64,000 nt of DNA, from positions 14,195,282-14,259,281 of the forward strand of contig CM045745.1 of assembly GCA_024760905.1 (NCBI GenBank). The letters are read 5' to 3'. Each line of letters opens with the position of its first letter. Position 1 is the stretch's first letter. The translations under genes and the position numbers were made by a program. Source of the stretch: Plotosus lineatus (Eukaryota; Chordata; Actinopteri; Siluriformes; Plotosidae). Below the pieces are notes generated by a model. The model saw only the letters and a list, made by a program, of their open reading frames with translations, was not told the DNA's origin and searched no databases. Below, one piece after another: positions 35,026 to 64,000 of this stretch.

Positions 35026-36113
35026 CAGATATTATTTGCTCACAGGACAAATGCTCACAACCTTAAAGGGTACCTGTAGTGAAAACGCTCATATACCTAA
35101 TTTGATGTATTGTGTATAGCTAGTGACAATACACCTATAAGGCGTTTATTATATTCTCTCACATAGCAGCTTTAAGCGATTTAAGGGCTTCACTAACGTC
35201 AAGTTTCAGAGCACGGGAGTTTTGCAGCGTCACATTTCCAGTGACGTCACATCGTTGACAAAGCCTCCACAGGAACTACGAGATTGCAATGTAAACCTAA
35301 GGCTCTGTATACCTGACACACAACACAAGCTCACGGAAAATTGGAAAAAACAGACATTATAGTAGTTTTTTTTTTTTTTTAAACCATGGACGAAGACAAT
35401 GTCGTAGAAGGAGCAGAAGGTTATTTATATGAACCACTGAAGAAAGACTATCCACATTTAGTGAAATCGGACCAGGAAAGTGACAACTCGGAGGATGATA
35501 TTGGAGAGTCGGCAGAAGCTCTTACACGGGAAAATCGTAGCAAACAACCAGCAAATATTTGGTGCTCTTGTGGAAAATGCGTGCGTCAAAAAAACCGATC
35601 AGGAGTGCGATTGTTGTAAAGAACATGAATTGCTTGAGGAAAATATACTGACATTCTGCAATTGGCGATACGACGGTCAACGATGTTACGTCACAATTAC
35701 CTTTGACCCCGGTGAAAAAAGCCAACATGTCCGCGTGCTGAACCTTCGTGAGCAAGGAATGTCATACAGAAGAAAATGAAATGTGGACTTATACATAACC
35801 TACCAACATCACGCGATGTTTAAAAGTTAATAATAAGGTATAGTGGATCTTTTTTTTACGCTGTCAATTTTGGGTACAGGGACCCTTTAATGAAAAAAAC
35901 GACATTTGCTCACAATATCTTTTTTTTCTTTGTTCTAATGAATGCATAATGCAAAAAGATCACAAATGTGTTCTAAAAATTCTTTATTCTTATAAATACA
36001 GAATACTAAATTAACTCATTATACATAAGGGTTAGGGTTTAGGGTTAGGTTGTGAGCAAATGTCTGTTTTTTCATTAAGGTTGTGAGCATTTGTCCTGTG
36101 AGCAAATGTCCTG
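35026..36113. mobile_element. Inverted-repeat element (MITE-like), split by a TTAA element
   Basis: About 65-bp inverted ends: left cagatattatttgctcacag through tgctcacaaccttaa (35026-35066), resuming at 35887 with ttaatgaaaaaaacgacatt; right aggttgtgagcaaatgtctg through gcaaatgtcctg (36047-36113). The interior (35920-36046) has no coding signal and ends in a short telomere-like stretch (gggttagggtttagggttag, 36029-36048). Confidence 0.65.
35067..35886 (+). mobile_element. TTAA-flanked DNA element with P2RX7-C-like ORF (Kolobok-like?)
   Basis: Flanked by TTAA (35063-35066 and 35887-35890); ends agggtacctgta and tacagggaccct form a 12-bp inverted repeat with one mismatch. An ORF from 35386 (MDEDNVVEGAEGYLYEPLKK) reads into IWCSCGKCV and is frameshifted in an A-run at about 35590; the next frame continues TDQECDCCKEHELLEENILT and FCNW, stopping at 35777. 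The cysteine pattern resembles the C-terminal domain of P2X7 receptors, which also occurs in some transposons. TTAA duplication fits Kolobok or piggyBac; no transposase is present. Confidence 0.65.
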
Positions 36114-36749
36114 GAACCCTCATGCTGCCTGTCTTATTCTTTCTATATTGTCTCTACACTGATTATCCTTCCACCAAAATATTTTACTTAGTGGTTGTAC
36201 TGCTCATTTTCCCTTCTGCATTTGATTGAAACTGTTTGGTTATAAAGTTTTTTATTTGGTTATTAAGTAGTTTAATTATTTTCTCCTGTGAAAAACACTG
36301 GATACATACAACTACATTTGTGTAAGTTTATATGCAACACTGAAAACAAGAACAGTAAAAAAAAATACATACAGTTCGAGTGATTACAAAAAAAAATTAC
36401 AAAAGCACAGGGTAAATTATATAGAGTCAGAATTAGTGACCCTCTATAATAGTTCTGTATAGTGCTGGCTTCAACGTACATCCATACAAATTTTGGTTCT
36501 TAGCTGTCACTAATTTATATAAAACTTTACACATTTTCATTCTATTAACTCTACATTTTGCAGGCAAATTAAAAAAAAGATAAAAAAAAAAAAACAAGGA
36601 TAAACATTCTCTATACTGTATATAAATTTGTAAACTGTCCCATGTTTTCCACACTGTCTCACATACTTTTCTATGTGTTTGAATTATACTGAGGTGGGGG
36701 GGGACATGCACGCACGCACGCACGCACTCACACACACACACACACACAC

Positions 36750-36797
<48 letters not shown>

Positions 36798-37392
36798 TCC
36801 TTCATTTATAGTAGGTATACTGATTTTGAGTGATTTACAATAGGTGCCTGTCTGATGCATTCAGCAGGTAGGGGGCGATGCTGAGCTGCTACATACTTGT
36901 GCATACAGTGCTGAATCTTGCAGCACCTTTTAATTCATGGAGGAACAGGTTTCTGCATGGAGTACACATCTTCCACAAAACACAGGACTAAATCAATCAC
37001 TTTGAAACAGGTAATAGGGCAAGACTAGGTGTTGTCTGGCTGCTCATCTAGCAAGGTGTGGACCAAAGACACCCTTTATATTCCGTGAAGGTGATGATTC
37101 CGAAATCCAGTTTCTGCATGCTGTACCTTTCCCCACAAAAATATAAGACGAACACAGTTTAATAAATGTGTTACTAGGTCTGAAGCTCCAACGTCTGAAG
37201 GTGGTGTTAAACCATGAGCCCAACACGTGGGAATGATCCAAACTCAAAGAGAGAACAGCACTTCCGTGGTACAGCAGTGGTTAATAAGGAAGGTCAATAA
37301 CTTTCCGGTTCGGTACACGCCTCTTTAATCCTGATGTGTAGCTCATAGTGTCTCTCTTTACTGAGATGTCCGAATGAGATCATATGTCGTTT
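36114..37392 (-). other. tnk1: tnk1 3' untranslated region or flank, with microsatellite
   Basis: Mostly unique sequence downstream of the tnk1 stop. A minus-strand AATAAA at 36256-36251 is a possible poly(A) signal, giving a 3' UTR of about 1.1 kb. A (CA)n/(TA)n run lies at about 36714-36795. No other feature was seen. Confidence 0.35.
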
Positions 37393-58429
<21,037 letters not shown>

Positions 58430-58919
58430 AATGCCATAACTGTTCAGCACAGCAGGAAATCTGTATGATAAAATTTATGCTTTTAAAACCAGTTTAAAGT
58501 ACTGTACTGCTGAAAGAGTGAATTCTTGCAACATTTTTTAAACAAAAGAGAAATACAGGGATCCCTCGCTACTTCGTGCTTCAATTCATGTGGCTTCAGT
58601 GCATCGCATTTTTTTTTTTTTTTAATAATTCATCAAATTAAAAAATAAGGAAATTAAGGAAGAATAGGGGAAAAGTTAAGGAAAATGCTGCAAAAACAAG
58701 ACCAATTATGCAACAACAAAAAAAACACAACAAAAAAACAACCCAAAACCTCCCATCAAAACTAGTTCCATTTTTGTGAAGTACGCATCTAAGTGCGTGC
58801 GAGTGCATGTGTGTGTGTGTGTGTATTTATATTTATTTCACATCTTATGCATTATTTTTGAATGTTTAATTGTTATTATAAGCATTTATAGCATTGAAGA
58901 TGTATTTATTGATATTATA

Positions 58920-59655
58920 TCAATGGTTCTCAAATATTGGGGCACACCATTGAGCTACCATAGCATATTAGCTCAGGATAGTTGAGCATGTTGGGTTGTA
59001 CACACCAGAAGACTCCGATGTCATTGCTGTAGTAGGGTCGACCAGTCATCGACGGGCATAGTGCAAAACATGAACAAACAAAACAACAAATAAAACAAAT
59101 TAAAACGAACAAAGAAACAATTTGACCCTGAGAACTCCGTGACGTCGCCCTCTAGGAGACGGCACTCCAAGACGTCACTCCAAGTTCAACGTAAAAGGAC
59201 ATGAAGCGTAATAAAGTTTATCCTTTTGGTATCGTTTGTTAAACATGCTATAGAACATAAAATCTCATGCACAAACATTCTAAACATTAACTTAGATACT
59301 GTACTGGAATAATAATTGAAAAAGACTTTAATACAACAGTTCAGAGGAAACTGTCGTTTCTTCAGGAGAAAGTCTTATTTCTTCAGAAGACACATCCAGC
59401 GTTTTTATCTCTTAGCCAGAGAAGACGCACAGCGTTTGAGTGGCATCATAGAGCTTAACTGGTAATTATAAAACACACAAAAAAAGAGGCTCATTGACAA
59501 CTTGTGCACGAATGAGGGGCGTTATATCATCACAACCAATCAGCAGGAAGGAGGACAGCCATTGGCTGAATTTGAGTGACGTGTCAGTTGCTTGGCAGTC
59601 CACGAATACTCAAACCATGAGTGCAAAACCGCGAATAGTCAAGGGCCTACTGTAC
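58920..59655. other. Unassigned insertion, possibly Tigger-like
   Basis: Right edge reads aaccgcgaatagtcaagggc ctactgta, which looks like a Tigger-type end bounded by TA. CCAAT-like motifs (aaccaatcag, gccattggct) and gtgacgtgtc lie at 59537-59585. No clear left end was found near 58920. Confidence 0.35.
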
Positions 59656-59665
59656 ATGTGGGAGG

Positions 59666-60335
59666 GCAGTGGTGGTCTAGTGGTATAGAGCAGTGGTCTC
59701 CAACCTTTTTTGAACCAGGGACCAGTTTTATGAATGATAATGTTTTCGCAGACCGGTTAAAGTGGTTAAAGTCCACTCCGCAGTCTTGTTTTGGTGGCCG
59801 TCTCCGCAGAAAACCCCGCCACGCAAAGATATGTGGTTGGAATCGAAAGAAGGGATTTCAGTGCTTCTGTGGCATTGTCAAAAACAATTGTTTTTCAAAA
59901 TAAAATCCGGAAGCTCTAATACAAACCTATAATTTGAACCATGAAAGATTTTCTTTGCGGACAGGTATCAAATGATCCACGGACCGGGACCAGTCCATGG
60001 ACCAGGGGTTGGAGACCGCTGGTATAGGGCACTGGATCGCTGATGCTAAGGTTGGGGGTTCGAGTCCCACTCTCCTCAAGGTTGTCACTGTCCCCCCGGC
60101 GCACCTAACTGGGTTATCAAAGGAGAGCCATGTCTCTCACGGTCTATGGTGAGCGGTTCATGTAAAAGAACCATTGCTGACTTTCGTAAAGAGTAGCTGC
60201 AAAGCCGTCAGCATGTTTCTGTCCTTTGCTAAAGGTTGTGTCAGGAAGGGCATCCAACGTAAAAACCTATGCCCAATTAAACGTGCGACTCATTCGCTGT
60301 GGTGACCCCTGATAAAGGGGAAAAGCCGAAAGGAA
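59666..60335 (+). mobile_element. SINE-1 copy split by a hAT element
   Basis: Head gggcagtggtggtctagtgg at 59664-59683, interrupted at 59691; resumes at 60030 and continues through ggttcgagtcccactctcct, cagcatgtttctgtcctttg, ggaagggcatccaacgtaaa and gccgaaaggaaa. The tail is RTE-type. Confidence 0.88.
59683..60029. mobile_element. hAT-like element with 8-bp duplication
   Basis: Element 59691-60021, ends cagtggtctccaacc and ggttggagaccgctg. Target duplications are gtatagag (59683-59690) and gtataggg (60022-60029), one mismatch; the site is inside the tRNA-like head of a SINE. No ORF of note. Confidence 0.85.
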
Positions 60336-60429
60336 ATCTCATATGCACATATGCATGTACAGTACGTATACATCAGTCCGGGGGAGGGCTCGGTCCCAAT
60401 TAACCGTGGAAAGTGAGGGATCATTCTCT

Positions 60430-61190
60430 TTTCCATCAAGCTTTTTAACCCAGTTGTGTATAATATGCAAATACAAAAAGAATGTGATGCAGATTACATT
60501 TAGTTCTGCAGTATTACTGTACACATAACAACTCATCTGAGTGACTCCAACAATTTATTGAACATAATTTACTACCAATTTTGTGGACTTCATACTGTTA
60601 AAGTTTGCAGCCACAAAACAATTTCACCTAGAAATGAAAGTTACATGAAACATGATAGAGCTATACACTGATAGAAAACAATTTTAAGTACAGTATTCCA
60701 TGTTCAATTCTTTAGGTAATGTTGTAACTTAAAAAAAAAAATCAAAAAAAAAAAAAAAATCAACAAAACAAAAAAATAATGATTTAAAGTCACTTGTCCA
60801 AAAGAGGAACCGAAACTGTGCCTTTAAAAATAATTTCTGTAAAAATCTGTTGATTCATAGAAACAAGTTCATCTTCTGTCTGAAGCAATATGAAGCAATG
60901 AGAGAAAATGGTAGAGTAATAGAAAATCAGCAGAAAGACCGGTGCTTACCTCAACCATAAATCTCAGTACAGCACATTCTCTCCTATGGACATGTAAATT
61001 CCATTTTCCTATTTAATTACGACAGTCTAAAATTAACTAGAGAAAAATACTCTGGTAATTTGCTGAAGAAACGAACAGTAGTGTTTGAGTAATGCCGTAT
61101 TTTCTATGTCTGCTGTTACAATATGAGGAGTCATGCTGGGTTGCTGTGGACAACAGACAGGCATTCAGTAAAACTTTCTACATTAGAAAC
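60430..61190. other. AT-rich sequence upstream of tnk1, nothing recognised
   Basis: Unique DNA with A-runs at 60730-60770. No gene, RNA or repeat was recognised. A non-coding first exon of tnk1 must lie somewhere upstream of 58460 but cannot be placed. Confidence 0.4.
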
Positions 61191-61336
61191 TTATACTGCC
61201 CTCCATACTTATTGGCACCCCTGGTTAACAAGTGTTCTTTCACTTCTAATAAATTCAGGGTGTTTTTTTTTTCTTTTTTCCCCCCTCTCGGAAATAATAT
61301 AGGGTCACAATGAAAAAAAGTGGAAAATCCATCCTT

Positions 61337-61610
61337 TAATTCATTCATTTTCTGAACCGCTTAATCCTAATTAGGGTTTCAGGGAGGCTGGTGCCCATCT
61401 CGGCTGATTCCGGGCGAGGGTGGGGTACACCCTGGACAGCTCACCAGGCCATTGCAGGGGCGACACTCACCCAAACATTCAGACTTACATTCACACCTAG
61501 GGGCAATTTGGAACAGCCAATTAACCCACTGTAACACCCTAGCTGGGAATCAATCCCAGGACCTTCTGGCTGTGAGGCGTAAGTGCTAACCACTACGCCA
61601 CCATCCTTTA
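61337..61610 (-). mobile_element. Complete SINE-2 copy, reversed
   Basis: Tail first (ttcattcattttctgaaccg cttaatcctaattagg), then the body (gtacaccctggacagctcac, cctaggggcaatttggaaca), then the tRNA-like head (gggaatcaatcccaggacct, gctaaccactacgccacc). It defines the family's full order. Confidence 0.8.
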
Positions 61611-62090
61611 TTTCAGGTGAATTTATTCAGTGTGGAGGGGGAAAAAAATTCCACATTAAAAAATAATTATTTTACATCAAATCATGTGTGCCACAATTAT
61701 TATCACCCCTGATGGTAATACTTTTTACAAGCCCCTTTTGCCAACAAAACATCAATCTTCTATAATATTTCACATGATGGGAGAATTCTATAATATTTCA
61801 CATGATGAGGGATCTTGGACCGTTCCTCTGTCTACAATCTCTCTAAATCATTCAATGACCCAGTCCTCTCCTCTGCACTCTCCTCTTCAGCTCACTCCCT
61901 AAGTTTTCAGTGGGGTTGAGGTCTGGCGACTGAGAGGCCATGGGAGAAGCCTGATTCTGTGTCCGGTGAACAATTTCTGTGTAGATTTGGCCATGTGTTT
62001 TGGGTCATTATTTCACTGAAAAACATACTGACGACCCATCATCAACTTTCAGGCAGAGACCACCAAATTCTGATTTAAAATATCCTGGTA

Positions 62091-62878
62091 CAATGGTACT
62101 TCACCTTACGAAATTAATCCGTTCCAGAGCCTTTTTCTTAACCTGGATTTTTCGTAAATTGAACAGCATTTTACATGTAAAACGTGTGATTTGTTCCAAG
62201 GCCTCCAATACTACCCCCTAAACCCTTTAAAAATTATAAAAGCATACCTTTTAAGACCTCCTTCTGCTTCAATGTCGTACCAATGGTAGACGGGTTTGGC
62301 CATACTGCATTCCTTTGCGATATCACTCAACCGCATGCCACGAGCACGTTTCTTCTTCTCACTCGCACCGGAAATCACACATGCGTGCGTGTGAGTGCAC
62401 GTGTGTTGACCATGTCATCTTAGCAGAGTTATAATCTTACAAATGTTTATGGAAGGTTAAAAGCCTGAGTCAAGAAATAAAGCATGAAACAACAGTAACT
62501 CTATCCTTTACACGAAAAGCATTATGGGAGATGCAGCTCCATAATAGCCAATGGGAGGGGGCTGCGTCATCCCTCCTAGCCAATGGGAGGCCAAAGGGGC
62601 GAGATGTTGGGAGATAGCCAATGGGAAGTAGCTGCGTCATCCCTCCTAGCCAATGGGAGGCCAGCAGGGCGGGATGTTTGAACGTCATTGATGGGAGAGC
62701 AGCTCATGCATTGTTTGAATGTTTGAATGGCACGTTTGAATGGTGCATTTGAATGTTTGAATGGCGCGTATCATAAGGAGAACTTGTTTTGTATACAGAG
62801 ACAAAAAATTTTTGGAAAATGTTTTTCGTAACCTGGATTTTTCGTTTGCTGGGACTATCGTAAGGTGAGGTACCACTG
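62091..62878. mobile_element. Tigger/pogo-like non-autonomous element, family A (copy 3)
   Basis: Bounded by TA; ends caatggtacttcaccttacg and cgtaaggtgaggtaccactg. It lies in reverse relative to copies 1 and 2, with four gccaatgggag motifs at 62545-62675, two tgcgtcatccctcc motifs, and the reversed transposase start region near 62310-62415. Confidence 0.72.
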
Positions 62879-63440
62879 TATTTCAAAGTGTTCATGATGC
62901 CATGCAACGAGATTCCCAGGGCTTCTGGAAGAGAAACAGGCCCACAGCATCACCGACCCTCACAGCATCACCGACCCTCCCAACCTCCCATACTTCACAG
63001 TGGGCATGAGGTGCTTTTCTGCATACTCATGATTTGTGTTCCAGCAGACCCACTGAGCATATTTGTAGCCAAAAAACTCTATTTTGGTCTCGTCTGACCA
63101 AAGCACAGGGTCACAGTTGAAATTCCATGACCACTTAGTGATCTCCATACGTTTGAGTTTCTGATTGTGAGTGAGGAAAGTTTTTTTTCCTGCACATGCC
63201 TTACAAGAAGCTTGTTGGCATGTAGATGACATCTGATGGTTGTTTGGGGGACATTGTGACCCCAAGATGCCCCCATTTGTTGCAATTCTATACTGCAATT
63301 TGGTTAACTTAATTTCTCTTACCATCCTCCTCACTGTGCATGGTGGCAAAATAACCTTGCATCTTAGTCTAGGCTTGTTTACCACTTTTCCGTTTGTGTT
63401 AAACTTCTTAATGCAGGGATCCCAGTGAGGTTCAGAAAAA

Positions 63441-64000
63441 ATAGAGGAAACGGGTTTAAAAATAGAGGAAATTAAACATTTCAGCTGGGGGTCAAGGCAG
63501 CCGCAGGACCCCTTGCGGGGTACAGGGACAGAGCATGATATGTAAAAAATCATGCAAACAAGCTAACCATTGTTTTATAACATGCATAAACACTAAACAG
63601 GTTATTTTAGTGTAAATAAACACACATACTTCAAGTAGCATAGCCCTATGGCTGGTCATTCATGTGTAACAATTATGAAATAATTATGAACTAATCTGTA
63701 GAAAGCTCACAAAACACATGACATTATCACAACAAACATTTGTGTTCAACTAGAGGGCATACCTGCTACAAGTTATAGTGTTCTACTATTAACATACTAA
63801 TTCAAAATGTCACAACATTTACTCTGCACTAGTAATCTTGCACTGTACTTATTGCATAAATGTATTTTTTTTTAAATGACTCACCAGGCAGTTTGTAGTT
63901 TTGTTTTCTCATTTTTTTTTCTTTCTGGCATGTTTACTCCCCTCACAATGCTGTTTCAATACCAAACAACTTTTACCTCCATAATTGATCACTTTCCCAT
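63441..64000. other. Unique AT-rich sequence, nothing recognised
   Basis: No gene, repeat or RNA was recognised. The sequence between 63430 and 63560 is open on the minus strand, but without similarity beyond the Tc1 end. Confidence 0.4.

Larger units (their letters stand above)
58556..60425. mobile_element. Tigger-like non-autonomous element, family C (copy 3), interrupted
   Basis: Left end cagggatccctcgctacttc at 58556; the interior matches 10133-10619 to about 58918. The right end (ggtcccaattaaccgtggaa agtgagggatca) lies at 60393-60424. Between them are unrelated insertions: 58920-59655, the SINE at 59666 and a hAT element. Confidence 0.65.
61195..63440 (-). mobile_element. Tc1-like transposon of a fourth family, split twice
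   Basis: Left end tactgccctccatacttatt ggcaccc. The minus strand from 63430 down to 62960 reads KPRLRCKVILPPCTVRRMVR, CKACAGKKTFLTHNQKLKRM, LWSDETKIEFFGYKYAQWVC and KHLMPTVKYGRLGGSVML: helix-turn-helix and the first catalytic Asp (WSDE). A C-terminal part remains between 61620 and 62088. A SINE-2 (61337) and a Tigger A element (62091) are inserted in it. The 5' end beyond 63440 is not found. Confidence 0.82.

Overview
This is vertebrate nuclear DNA, most probably from a teleost (ray-finned) fish. The evidence is two spliced vertebrate genes with large introns, many Tc1/mariner elements, RTE-type LINEs, tRNA-headed SINEs with LINE tails, Tigger/pogo and hAT elements, and abundant (CA)n and (TA)n microsatellites. 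The species cannot be fixed from the sequence alone. No operons, CRISPR arrays or functional RNA genes were seen.

Two host genes are present, tail to tail. On the plus strand, positions 18782-27145 hold seven coding exons of a phospholipid scramblase of the PLSCR3 type; its first coding exon was not found. On the minus strand, 58429-37393 hold the complete coding part of tnk1, a non-receptor tyrosine kinase. Its 13 exons join in phase to 723 codons plus stop, in the order SAM domain, kinase domain, SH3 domain, proline-rich and charged region, UBA-like C-terminus. PLSCR3 and TNK1 are also convergent neighbours in human, so the synteny supports both names. Their products are not known to share a pathway.

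Layout. 1-5192: Tc1 elements alternating with a duplicated spacer that carries a SINE. 5216-14640: intergenic DNA made almost wholly of repeats (decayed Tc1, a hAT split by a LINE, three families of Tigger-like elements). 14907-17858: a possible exon, then an RTE LINE. 18782-27145: plscr3, with a nested Tc1/Tigger pair in one intron and a chimeric Tc1 in another. 27146-37392: the region between the two stop codons, with a full-length RTE LINE bounded by 14-bp duplications, a second LINE fragment, and a TTAA-flanked element nested in an inverted-repeat element. 37393-58429: tnk1, whose introns hold LINEs, SINEs, a Tc1, Tigger elements and a three-layer nest (hAT, then LINE, then hAT). 58430-64000: upstream repeats, including a Tc1 broken by a SINE and a Tigger element.

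The most interesting material is in the mobile DNA: a SINE family whose body and tail both match the RTE LINE and whose head also occurs with a different tail; a defective Tc1 subfamily sharing one 53-bp deletion; a chimeric Tc1; Tigger-like elements that keep a CCAAT-rich segment and a short transposase start; and a small hAT-like element with a zinc-finger ORF and a PCNA-binding-like motif. Coordinates of exons come from splice signals and reading phase; boundaries of old repeats are approximate.
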